Positions 23,963-35,500 of a DNA stretch of 64,000 nt are shown here, piece by piece. The position numbers and the translations under genes are program-made. The DNA comes from Stromatinia cepivora (taxonomy: Eukaryota; Ascomycota; Leotiomycetes; Helotiales; Sclerotiniaceae). Numbering within the stretch: position 1 is the first letter of the stretch; each line of letters opens with the position of its first letter. A model generated the notes under the pieces. The model made no database searches and was not told the DNA's origin. It saw nothing but the letters and a program-made list of their open reading frames with translations. Where the stretch lies: positions 1,302,001 to 1,366,000 of the forward strand of contig RCTD01000012.1 of NCBI GenBank assembly GCA_014898415.1, written 5' to 3'.

Positions 23963-25759
23963 ATGTCTATACTCAAACGGAAGAAAGCACCTTCAGCGCT
24001 CACATTGGAAGAGGATCGGGTTGATTCTGAGGAGGAACCTGAATCTCCTTGGAAGAAACTGAAGATGTCCGAATCACCTGTTGATTCTGATGAGGAACCA
24101 GAATCTCCCTCAAAGAACTTGGAAAGATCCGAATCCCCGGTCGATACAGAACTATCTCCCGAATCCCCGCCAGAATCCTCTCCAGAATCCTCTCCAGAAT
24201 TCCCTCCACAGAAACCACTTAAATCCGCATTATCATCTCAACAGGATTCAATTATGGAAAATGGAGTTGAAGAAGATCATTCTTTTGAGTCTCCTTCAAA
24301 CAAACAAGTGAGATTCGCATCACCCATTGAAGAAGTCAGAGAATTCTCTGAGGATGTTCTAGAAGAAACACTCGAATCTTCGATACATGAAGGTCCTTTT
24401 AGTCAGAATTATGTACCTTGTCCAACAACTCCGGAAAAGGCTCCTGCTCTGGTTTCTCCTCGATTGAATAGGAGCCCGCTTATTTTGTATTTCAAACAAC
24501 AATTCTCGATTCCGACTCCCCCACCTCGAGAAAGTATTCCGATTCCTTCACCTGCACCTCGACCAGCTAATGCTATGCTTCCTCCGCCTCTGCCAGCTTT
24601 TCCTTCGCTTGATCCTGGTCTGCTAGGTTATGGGAAGGGCTCTGATGAAGATGAAGATAGCATAGGATTACCTGCTCCTCCTCCCTCTTCTACTCGACCA
24701 ATTGTTGTTCAAAAGACCAAAATCCGCATTAACTACAATAAGACCTCCAAATCTATTATCAGTGCAAGCAGAGATCAGGATGACGGTGAGGGTTCTGATG
24801 ATAGTGAGGGTTCTGACGAAGAAAAAGATAGTCCCTCGCGTCCTCGTATACGCATCATAGCACCGCAATATATTCTACCAAGTCTTCATGATTCAATCAA
24901 AGCGATACCTACGACCACCATGAAAACTGTTTCAATTGATCAGTACAAGAGCGAGGGATCCGATGGCGAAAAAAACAACATGCATTCTTCATCTGCGCGG
25001 AAAACTAATTCATCACGCACTAATCAGCCAGTTCTTCCCAAACCATCCGTACCCAAAATTGTGCTCACCATGGGAAAGAAAAAGATTAAAGCCACAAAAA
25101 AGATTGGAGCTAATTCTATCGAGTCTCCTCATTACGATCACACTATGGCAATGTACAGAGGATCTGAGTTGGGACCCCAAATCAAAGATCATTCAACATG
25201 TCGCTTTTGTGTTTTTCCTGGAGGAAAAATGCCTTCCTTTCGACCCGAAAACAAACTCTACCATGGGATACAGGAACGAATTAATAGAAGAGACCCGATG
25301 CCCTGGCAAACGAAACGAACAGTAAAAGATACTCTTATCGTGGGACCTCTCACCCGCCAAATCCTTCACTTCCGGAAAGATTCCGACGAGATAATCACAA
25401 CGACGATTGAATTTACAGATGCCCCAGGAGAAGATCGTCTTCATGCATTTATTGATCGTGCGGAGGAAGATGCACGTAATGCAGGGATGCCCGAGAATCT
25501 CGAACCGATAAAACTCATCGTTACGTGGGATAATGGAGCTCAGTTACATACTCTTCCATTTGGAAAAGGAAACCGTGATAATTCAACAGTTCATCTGATT
25601 AGAACTACTAAGGCTTGGAGAGCAGCAATTCGCCAGATGCGAAAGCAGCAGTGGTCGAATCAGAATTGGACCATTTGGTGGAGGGAGAAGCATGAGGATC
25701 AGGATGAGAAGATGGGAGGAATTTCTCATGATGCTAGTTCAGGCAAATCTGCTGACTGA
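23963..25759 (+). CDS. Large hypothetical protein, disordered N-terminus, conserved C-terminus
   Basis: Single exon, 598 aa, starting at the ATG at 23963 (MSILKRKKAPSALTLEEDRV). Residues 1-380 are low complexity: repeated ESPVDSDEEPESP and SPESSPES units, acidic patches and proline runs, with basic clusters (KRKK, KKLK) that could be nuclear signals. Residues about 400-590 look folded, with a CRFC pair followed by FPGGK, then a mixed alpha/beta segment (LKDTLIVGPLTRQILHF-like, EPIKLIVTWDNGAQ) and a Trp-rich end (QWSNQNWTIWWREKHED). No enzyme motif is visible and I do not recognise the family. A nuclear regulatory or DNA-linked role is guesswork. Confidence 0.75.
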   Translation: MSILKRKKAPSALTLEEDRVDSEEEPESPWKKLKMSESPVDSDEEPESPSKNLERSESPVDTELSPESPPESSPESSPEFPPQKPLKSALSSQQDSIMENGVEEDHSFESPSNKQVRFASPIEEVREFSEDVLEETLESSIHEGPFSQNYVPCPTTPEKAPALVSPRLNRSPLILYFKQQFSIPTPPPRESIPIPSPAPRPANAMLPPPLPAFPSLDPGLLGYGKGSDEDEDSIGLPAPPPSSTRPIVVQKTKIRINYNKTSKSIISASRDQDDGEGSDDSEGSDEEKDSPSRPRIRIIAPQYILPSLHDSIKAIPTTTMKTVSIDQYKSEGSDGEKNNMHSSSARKTNSSRTNQPVLPKPSVPKIVLTMGKKKIKATKKIGANSIESPHYDHTMAMYRGSELGPQIKDHSTCRFCVFPGGKMPSFRPENKLYHGIQERINRRDPMPWQTKRTVKDTLIVGPLTRQILHFRKDSDEIITTTIEFTDAPGEDRLHAFIDRAEEDARNAGMPENLEPIKLIVTWDNGAQLHTLPFGKGNRDNSTVHLIRTTKAWRAAIRQMRKQQWSNQNWTIWWREKHEDQDEKMGGISHDASSGKSAD

Positions 25760-26590
25760 TGCATACCTATTTCTACTCGGAAGAGTGCGCACAATGTTTC
25801 ATAAGATCTTTCCTCAAAGATCATTAGAGAATGGCTGCAAAGTGTTATGATGAGAATTTTTTCCACTTTTTCACTAGCAGAGAATGACGGTGGAGCGTCA
25901 AACTTATACGACATGACAGGTGCTATTTCCATTGCCTGAGAAATTTTTCCTCTCGCCAGTTTCAAAATTGTCTTGGTCTATTACATGTACAAAAATTTCA
26001 ATATTACGTTGGGTGAAATTTCAGTCTAAGGGGCTTCCATAGCGAAACTGTTAGTACATAGTACCTTTAATGGTTGTTATTCTTCAGGAATTCAGCAGTT
26101 TTGAATGCAGATTCAAACTTTCATTCTTCATCATTTGGTAGTAATTTACGGTTTCGTCTTTACCGTAATAGAAACATGTCAATGGCTTGTCACTCTCAAG
26201 CATTATTTTCGCATTATATATGTGTGGAATATGATTTAATCTTCGATCTAATAAGAGGATTTTAATTCTTCTAAAAGATATCTAATATTTCTTCCGCGGT
26301 ACTGTAAGTCTCCAGCGTATATCAAGCACGATTAATTGTTCATCCGTTAAAATATCCCTAAAGATATCCAATACTCCCTCCACCAGAAACCAAGTCTTTG
26401 TCTGCACGATTTCCGGCGCTTTGAGTTCCGACACCTAAGAACTTGCATCACCTGCTCCTCCCACCAATGATACCCCGGCCATGTTTCCACCAGCTAAACG
26501 TGTAGATAGCTTATTCTTGCCGAGATGATCTTTTCCAACAACATTGATCTATTTAAGGTCCGCGGCATCATATTCCTTGCCAGCTTCTGC
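25760..26590. other. Intergenic, nothing recognised
   Basis: Convergent flank of the plus-strand 598-aa gene and the minus-strand membrane protein. Only short random frames. Confidence 0.3.
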
Positions 26591-27004
26591 TTAAAGATCC
26601 CCCTGTGGAGTTCCATTTCCACGCTTTCTCCTCTCCTCCTCCTCTCTCTTTCTCTTCCTCACCCTCCTTTCCACACGTCTAATTTCCTGCTTTTTCCAGC
26701 CCTTTACCTTCCTCTCCCAACACCCTTTAAGCCTCTCATATTCCTTCTCCGGGGCATCCTTTACACCGTGTGCGATTAGATAGTAGGACCAAAGACTTTC
26801 TTCACCTCTTGCCCATCCAATTACCATACCAATGAGCATGAAAATGAACAGAATAATGATTAGAAAAAATCCACTCCATTCTAATAAAATATCCACAGCT
26901 TTATCATGTCTGAAGTATGTCGTGCCGTTGATGAGGACCGTGGTGTCGTTGATGAAGACATTGGTATTGGATGTGAGGATCGTGGTTGTGATGTTGAGAT
27001 CCAT
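26591..27004 (-). CDS. Small single-pass membrane protein with basic tail
   Basis: ATG at 27002-27004, 137 aa, one exon. The N-terminal 40 residues carry three N-glycosylation sequons (NIT, NDT, NGT) and no signal peptide. One helix follows (GFFLIIILFIFMLIGMVIGW, about residues 46-66). The C-terminal half is strongly charged and ends in an Arg/Lys/Glu run (RRVERRVRKRKREEEERRKR), likely a cytosolic coiled or RNA-binding tail. This layout suggests a type III (N-out) anchor. Family unknown. Confidence 0.5.
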   Translation of the reverse strand: MDLNITTTILTSNTNVFINDTTVLINGTTYFRHDKAVDILLEWSGFFLIIILFIFMLIGMVIGWARGEESLWSYYLIAHGVKDAPEKEYERLKGCWERKVKGWKKQEIRRVERRVRKRKREEEERRKRGNGTPQGDL

Positions 27005-28073
27005 TTTCACTGTCGTTATTTCGTTTAGTCAATTGAAAGTGTGTGATGTTTTAGAATGGTGAATTTTGGATTGAAATGTTTTCTGCAATTTATATGTGGT
27101 CACGAGACATGCTTCACGAGGAGGATAATAGTTTAGTAGTGTCAATTATGGATTGGAGAAGCGGGGAAGCGGAGAAGCGGGGTAGGTAAGCTTTCAAAGT
27201 ATATTGCCTTGAAAATGACGTGATGTGATTAGGTTCATGATATCTTAATCTTTAGTAATAGTCTAAAAGTAATTATTATCTTGGAGCGATCTCTATACAC
27301 TTTGGGATCTTCAGACAATTTAGTGAGTCACCTGCGTATTCTATGAAAAAAGACTGTTCCAAATGGTGAAATAATCACGGATTTTGCGAGAGATTGACAA
27401 ACAGTGTTGAAATCGGATTGAGATAGGAACTTGTAAGGATGGATGGACCAAAAGAAATAAGCCTGGGTGCGGTAGGCTTTCTCTTGCTATGAGTCGAGTG
27501 AAACTATGATGGCACAATATTCGATGATTTATAGCGCCATGGGAAAGAATGACAAAGTTGCCGCATCTTTTCATTAGGGGGACTTAACGAATCCAAGCAA
27601 TGTGGTCATTGCCTCATCATACCATACCTAGCCGGTCAAATGTATGAGCAGAAAGTGCGTCAGTGAGTATTTGCGAACTCAAACGATTTTTATTTTTACA
27701 ACATATCACCAAAGTCCAGACAACACATCATCGATTTTTGACTTCAACTTGGATGATAAACCATCGATACTCCATTCCAAATTAGAACCTAGACAGACTG
27801 CTGACCACGTACCACTTGAGCCCGGAAAGACTGCCATTATTCACATACGGTTTGAATGTTTGAAAAGCCATAGATGTTCTTGCAGATAATACGATCTAAA
27901 CATATCGACATCGATCATCTTTTCCATAAATAGAGCCATTTTTCATCCATTCCATACATAAATACACTCAACGCTTAATCTCTAAATTATCTAGCAGCCC
28001 GGATCCGACATCGTGTAAGAAAATACAGTACTACCACATAAATCGACACGCAGCCCCGTCCCTGAATGAAAAG
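27005..28073. other. Intergenic, no supported gene
   Basis: Normal composition with a short local repeat of GAAGCGGGG-type units at about 27150-27183. Frames at 27341-27574 (-) and 27644-27889 (+) lack support. Confidence 0.3.
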
Positions 28074-28160
28074 TCAAGCAAGCTTGAAACCCTTCTCTTC
28101 AAACTTCCCACCTTCAATATCATTCTGCAATTCGCCCACTATGATTCCTGTGAGAATTCC
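28074..28160 (-). pseudogene. 3'-terminal exon of a gene cut off by the repeat block
   Basis: A 28-codon open end, GILTGIIVGELQNDIEGGKF followed by EEKGFKLA and a stop at 28074, sits exactly at the left edge of nest 1. It is preceded (minus strand) by TTATTAG, which could be an intron acceptor, but beyond it the DNA is AT-rich repeat. The residues look like a real C-terminus. The rest of the gene is missing from this side, so insertion or rearrangement truncated it. Product unknown. Confidence 0.4.
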
Positions 28161-28730
28161 TAATAAGTTATTGAGTCACTTAATAATATTAACCAAACCA
28201 TTGATTATATAATCACGTAATATATTAATAATATCATTTAATATTATTAAATTTTATTATTATATAAAATTTCGATCATATATTATATTAGAATAATTTA
28301 TAATAGAATAAAATATAATAGAAGTATAACCGATTTCCCTACATCATGCACGACCCCACATCTTACACGCCCTTTATATTCCTACTACGATCACTTCAAA
28401 ATTCGATATTAATTATAAATTATAAGATATAAAACTATAATTCTTTTTGAGCAATAAAAAGATATAGTATTATCCTATAGAATTAAAAAACCTTTACATT
28501 TTCAATTTCGATAAAACTTTGATACATCGCCCAGTCTTTGAATATAATACCCCCCCCCTTTTTTCCACCATTGATTTATCAATTTCTACAATATTATAAT
28601 CCTTTATAACTTCTTGGAATACTAAATTTATAATAGGAAAACGTTTTTGAATCATTTGTACTCTTTTAATAAAAGATATTAATAATTTCCAAACTCTTTT
28701 CACCCCCTCTTTAATATTATATACAATTTG

Positions 28731-30399
28731 TATCACGAGATATACGTGATCACGTCCGATCAGGCTAATACAGTACTAAGCTCGAGCCGATCATATATAT
28801 AGTCGTAGTATACTTTTTTTAGCTTTATAACTTTTAATTCTAAAATTGATCTCTAAATACTCATTAAATTCATCATATTATTAAAAGCTCTTTCAGATAA
28901 AAAATAGAATAATATATATATATATTTATACATACTTCACTTACTTCTATCTAAATATATACTTATACTCTCTTGTTTATATATAAATCTTCTTAATATT
29001 ATTCAAAGATATTATCTTTTTTCTTATCTTTAATTTCTAAATTATAAATTACGATTCAATAAACCTTATAATTACAGAACTTTATAACGAAATGATTTAT
29101 CAATGAAATGAAATCTCGTTTCTATGTTCCCTGATTCTCGAACATATTCCTATTATTTATATTCCTTTTTGTCCGAAATCCTTTCTTTCTAATCCTGAAA
29201 AGTTTAATAGTAACTTTCAAAAATTCGATATCTGGTTTTCTTCGATTCGAACGAAACTATAAATAGATAGTACTACAATCGATAACTCTACAATTCAATT
29301 TTATTATATTTATCTTAATCTCGAATTTTATATATAAATTATAATACTACCTCAGCTTTTTTCTTTTGATCAAAATATTCCTTTAAATTATATAACGATC
29401 CTAAATCAATTTATATACATTTATAATAATCTAAATAAAATTCAAAAAGCCAAAGATAAGTTATTTATTCTCAAATAAGGAATTGATTCTCTATATATCT
29501 ATATTATAAAATTCGAAAGGATTCTTTACAAAACCAAAAATCAGAATTAACCCGATTCGAATAAAATCTTAATTTTTCGTAATAAATTCAATATTACTTT
29601 TAGAAATCGTCTTTTTCAATAATTTTCTCTTTCCCACTTCTATCCCGACTTTGTTCAGATTATATAATAATTAGCTACTCGTATAACAAATGAATTCCCT
29701 GTATTATTTTATTTTAGTAAATCTAGAACCCTATATATATTATAGAATCCATTCCATTTTCGAAATTATAATTCAATAAATATTAACAATCTTAATATCA
29801 TTAATGTTTTTAGCCCTTTTGATATTCAATTAAATAAATCTAATTGTATTTTGATTCTATTTTATATATAAATGTCTGAATTTTCCTTTTCTGAAAAAAC
29901 TCTTTTGTATAAGTAAAATAAATATATATAATATGGAAATAATTCTTATTGAATATAAATTTATCTATTAGATCTACATCAAGAAATCCGAAATCGATAA
30001 AAGTCTGTTTTGGTTATTATATTGATTATTGAATTTGAAAACGATAATAATAAAGATCTAGAAAAGATAATCAATAATCAATATTTTGAAGATCGCTTGG
30101 AAAAGGTATATGATATAATAAATACATATTCGTTGATTATAATACAATTTATACATTAGGAATTTTTATCAAAAAAAGATTAGTAATCATTTTGTACTTA
30201 AATTATTCATTTAAAATGAATTCGAAATGAACTCTTCAAAAGGAGAAGATAATATCACAAGATATATGTGATCATATCCGATCGAACTAATACAGTACTA
30301 AGCTCGAGCCGATCATATATATAGTCGTAGCATACTCTCTTTAGCTCTATAGCTTTTAATTCTAAGGTTGATCTCTAAACGCTCGTTGAGTTCGTCACA
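28731..30399 (+). mobile_element. Gag-only LTR retroelement, family B, copy 1
   Basis: Two 147-bp LTRs, 28731-28877 and 30253-30399, start TATCACRAG and end RTCAYA; the flanking ATTTG occurs at 28726-28730 and 30400-30404. The 3' LTR is preceded by a purine-rich AAAAGGAGAAGAT. The 1375-bp interior encodes, with RIP stops, only a gag-like protein (NPEKFNSNFQKFDIWF, then IQFYYIYLNLEF and IDSLYIYIIKFERILY) and no protease, reverse transcriptase, RNase H or integrase. It would need proteins from another element to move. Confidence 0.82.
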
Positions 30400-30787
30400 A
30401 TTTGATGATCAACCTCCCTCTGTACTACCCTTTCTTTAATCGCTCTATTCTTCTATTCCTTTTCAATTTTCTTTTTGATTTTCTTTTACTTCTTAATTTC
30501 CTTCTTTTATTTAACAATTAATACTTTCATTAATTAATAAATTCTAGCTTTTTCAATTTGCAAAAGAGAATATAAAAAAGCATTTCCATTCTTTTTCTCT
30601 ATTAGATTTAAACATTTAGAACAGGTTCTTTTCTTTCTTTCGATCTTCAAAGCTTTTTCTAAATCTTTTGCTTTATATAATTAAATATTAGCATTAACTG
30701 TATATATAAATACAGTTTTAAAAAGCTTCTAAATAATATCAGGATCCTATTTGAAGCGAAACTTTAATTTGAAGTAATGAAGAGTTT

Positions 30788-32462
30788 TGTGACGAACCCA
30801 ACGAGCGTTTAGAGATCAACCTTAGAATTAAAAGCTATAGAGCTAAAAAGAGTGTACTACGAAGCTATATATATGATCGGCTTGAAGCTTAGTACCGTAC
30901 TAGCCCGATCGTACACGATCACGTGTATCTCGTGATACTACCCCCCCTTTTTGAAGAATTCGCCTCGAATTCATTTTAAATGAATGATTTAAGTATAAAA
31001 TGATTATTAATCTTTTTTTGATAAAAATTCCTAATGTACGGATTGTATTATAATCAACAAATATATATCCATTGTATTATTTGCTTTCTTCAAACGATCT
31101 TCAAAATATCGATCATTGATCATCTTTTCTAGATCCTTATTATTGTTATTTTCGGATTTAATAGTCAGTGTAATAACCGGAATAGGCTTTTATCGATTTC
31201 GGATTTCTTGATATGGGTCTAATGGATAGGCTTGTATTCAATAAGAGTTACTTTTATATTGTATATATTTATTTTGTTTGTATAAAAGAGTTCTTTCAGA
31301 AGGGGAAAATTCGGGTGTTTGTATACGGGGTAGAATTAAAGTATGATTGGATTTGTTCAATTGGGTATTAAAAGGGTTAAAGGTATTAATAATATTAAGG
31401 TTATTAATATCTATTGGATTATAATTCCAAGAATGGAATAGATTCTATAATATATGTAGGGCTCTAGGTTTACTAGAGTAAAATGATATAGGGAATCTAT
31501 TTGTTATATAAGTAATTAGTTATTGTATAATCTGAATAAAATCGGGATAGAAGTAGGGAAAAGAAAATTGTTGAGAAAGACAATTTCTAAGAGTAATATT
31601 GAGTCCATTATAAAAGATTAAGATTTTATTTGAATCAAATCAATTCTGATTTTTAGTTTTATAAAGAGTTCTTTCGAATTTTGTAATATAGGTATATAAA
31701 AAATCGGTTCTTTATTTGAAAATGAATAATTTATTTTTGGTTTCTTAAACTTTATTCAGATTATTGTAAATATATATAAATTGATCTAAAATCATTGTAT
31801 AATCTAAGGGAATATTTTGATTAAAAGAAGAAAGTTGAGGTAGTATTATAATTTGTATATAAGATTCGAGATTGAGATAAATATAATAAAATTAAATTGT
31901 AGAATTACCAATTGTAGTATTATCTATTTGTAATTTTGTTTGAATCGAAGGAAGCTAGATATCGAACTTTTGAGAACTATTATTGAATTTTTCAGGATCA
32001 GGGAGAAAAAGTTTCGAACAAGAAGGAATATGAATAGTAGAAATGTGTTTGAGAATTAGAAAGTGTAAGAATGAGATTTCATTCTACTAATAAGTCATTT
32101 CGTTATGAAATTCTGCAATTGTGAGATTTATTGAATCGTAATTTATAATTTAGAAATTAAGGATAAGAAAAAAGATAATACTTTCGAATAATATCAAGAA
32201 AATTTATATACAAATAAATAAGTATAAGTATATATTTAGACAGAAGTAAGCGAAATGTATATAAGTATAAGCAAATATTATTCCATTTCTTATCTGAAAG
32301 AGCTTTTAATAATGTAATGAACCCAATGAATGTTTAGAGATCAATCTTAGAATTAAAAGCTACAGAACTAAAGAGAGTATGCTACAAAGCTATATATATG
32401 ATCGACTCGGAGCTTAGTACCGTACTAGCCCGATCGTACGCGATCACATGTATCTCGTGATA
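30788..32462 (-). mobile_element. Gag-only LTR retroelement, family B, copy 2
   Basis: Same family as the neighbour at 28731 but inverted. LTRs are 30788-30937 and 32313-32462 (150 bp); the target duplication is AGTTT at 30783-30787 and 32463-32467. The interior aligns, reversed, with copy 1 along its length, including the gag region. It lies 388 bp from copy 1 in the interrupted pogo element, giving a tail-to-tail inverted pair. Confidence 0.82.
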
Positions 32463-32576
32463 AGTTTTAATTATATATAGCATCTTTATTTTATTCTCTG
32501 TAAATTGCATCAATATAAATAACATAAAGGCTTGCTTTAATTCGATATTGCAAATAATAATGTTTTTATTTATAGG

Positions 32577-35500
32577 TGTTGGAAATGAGGCCATCATAGG
32601 ATTAGAATTGAGGTCACGAGACCACAATGGTGCACAGACCATATTTGGGGATAACCTCAATTCTACTCCTACTAGAATTATAGATCCTTAGTTCAACCTA
32701 CATAATCAACAATACTACTACTTTCTGCACCAAAAGTTAATAGATTATGAAATCCGATTGCACAATAGTAACTAAAAAACAAAGCAAATCGAAAAAGGAT
32801 TAGTATAACTAATAAAAATGGAATAGAATGAAAATCAGAATTTTCATACAATATTATCAAAACAGAGTTGAAATACGATAATACAGTTTATAATTCATAA
32901 TATTACAGGTCAGAGCGGAGAGCAGTCTGCATAATACCGATACAGAATTATAGCAAAAGCGAAGAGCAAGTTTGTATAGCTATAAGAAAATATATTACAA
33001 TATGATCTTACGAATTTTTTTTATTTTATTATTTTGAATTTATTTGCTATATACTTTTTTTTTTTTTTTTTTTAAAATTGTTTTAAAAATCTGAAGATTA
33101 TCTTCGATACCTATTAAATAGCAAGAAACCTTTACAATATCGGAACTAAACAACCTTTTGAAGTTCGATCAAAACAATCATAAACGATAGTTCAAACAAA
33201 CGAAGATACAATTGAAAGGGAAAGGATAGTTTTATATAATTGATTAAACATTAGACGAATATATGCAGATTGCAGGATTCAATACAGTATCTGCCTACAA
33301 GATCAATGGTTGTGTATATTACAATGTCGAGTTGAAATCGGAATACTTAAAGGACGAAGCGAATGCATTATCGTATATTTGTACAACATTCAATAATGAC
33401 GATGAAGTCCTTATCGACGAATACTTAATAATATATATATTCTGGAGATACCTTAAATCAAAATATATTAAAGTCAATATAGTTATAGCCAATATATATA
33501 TGACAATGATCCAGAACTTCAAATTCCAATCCAATACTTATCCCGATATAACCATTATCGAAGCCTGAAACAAATTGAAAGAGTACAAAAAGAAATTAAA
33601 AGTTGTAAACGAAAACTATCGGTTAGTATATCAAGATACTGTTTTGTTTTTGATTTTAATATATAATCTTTCAATCGATTATCAAAAAGTAATGAATATA
33701 TTGGATATCCAAATCAATTTTAGTATTGATAATAAAATCAAGCATTTATAGATTAAAGAATTTTGTTTTAAGGATGAATCAGAACTAGTGCAAATTGCGA
33801 AAGGATCTAGATACACTTTTCAACATCAAGAACCAGATTTCGAGATCCTAAATAATACTTGTGATTTATATCAAAGGAAAGGTTATTATATATAAGATTG
33901 CTTGTATTTAATGCGAGCCAACAAACTCTTTCGTAATTATCTTCGTTATCAAAAGAGAAAGGGATCATTGAGTCCGAAGAAGGTCCATTTCAACAAAAAG
34001 GATTAAGTATATTCTGCTAACAATATTTCTGAATCAGATTTCGATATTGAGGATATAATAAAGGAAGATTATAATTTAATAAAGGAAATCATTAATAAGG
34101 CTTCCTTTAGTAAATGATATACTAATATAGGTGTTTCTTTATATATATTTGATTAACCTTCATTATTCAGATCAATAGAACTTATTATCAAACGAAGAAT
34201 AAAGATTGATGGGGGAATGATATATTATCATCATTAAAGTTTAATGGATATAATATACAAAAATAGTTCTAAAATACTATTTTCAAATATATTATATATA
34301 CCAAGACTAAAAATAAACTTGTTGTCAAGAAAAAGGATTTGCGAAACAGAATTGTAAAGGAAATTCAACTCTCATTATATATATTTCAAAAAAGACAATA
34401 AGAAAATTATCTATACTAAAATGCAAAACAGAATATATATGGTTTTATATATAATCAAAGGATATAAGAATATAGTTCTTTGTTTTAGTATATATCAAAA
34501 TGATCAGGAAAAAGACTTTTCTTCAGAGATAATCAATAACATCAAAGGTATCGATAACAAATTAATATTTAAGGAGAAAGAAAGATATCTATTATAATAT
34601 CAAAGATTTAACTATCTAGGTCCAAACAAGATCAAGAATCTACACAAAGTATCCAATATAATTAAGCCAATAAAGGTCCCAATTGAATTAAATATCTGCA
34701 AAATATATATATTCATTAAAATAACCAATCATATTCCGAAGCAATTGAGTCTGTACAAATCAAAAAGACTCGAACTTATACATTTCGATATTACAGGATT
34801 ATTCCCAAAATCAATTCAAGGGAATCATTATTTCATATTGATCATTAACAATTATACAAAAGTAAATTAGATTATATTATTTAAACAAAAAAATGATACA
34901 ATTCAAATATTGAAAACTTGGAAAAAGAAAATAAAATTAGTTATTGGAGAAAAGATCATTACAATTAGGATTGATAATGTATTGGAATTTTTATAAGCTA
35001 TTCATGAATGATTATTAGATATATAATCCGAAATTATAACAATTGCCTCTTCATATTAAAACAAATCTATAGAACGGAATATAAGGATTGCAAAAACAGA
35101 TATGAAAATAATACTAAAAGAAGCTGGATTACCATTAGAATTTTGGAACAAAACTATAGAGTATAATGTTTATATTAAAAATCGTATTAATATTGATCTT
35201 GATATAAACGGAATAGATCAATCTTTTATAAAAGCTTTTACAAATACAGTACCAAATATAAAGATATACAAAGTTTAGGAGAACAAATATTACACTTATA
35301 TTAATCCCAAGATTATTCTGAAAAAACAAAAATACAACAAATTGCAGGACACTTCGAGAATCAATGTATTCTTAAGGTACTCAAAAGTTACGAATAAATA
35401 TATTAAAATGTATTCTCCAGAATTAAATTATATATTTCGATTAAGCAAAATAATCATAAATGAATTTTATCGAAAAGGAGATTTAGATCTTAAATTAAGA

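Noticed and set aside
28729..28735. LTR start at TGTATCAC (TG..CA ends) for family B
   Set aside because: Starting two bases later (TATCAC) gives an exact ATTTG duplication, and the second copy also ends there with AGTTT on both sides.
32382..32660. 92-aa minus-strand frame
   Set aside because: It spans the junction of two unrelated LTR elements and has no independent support.
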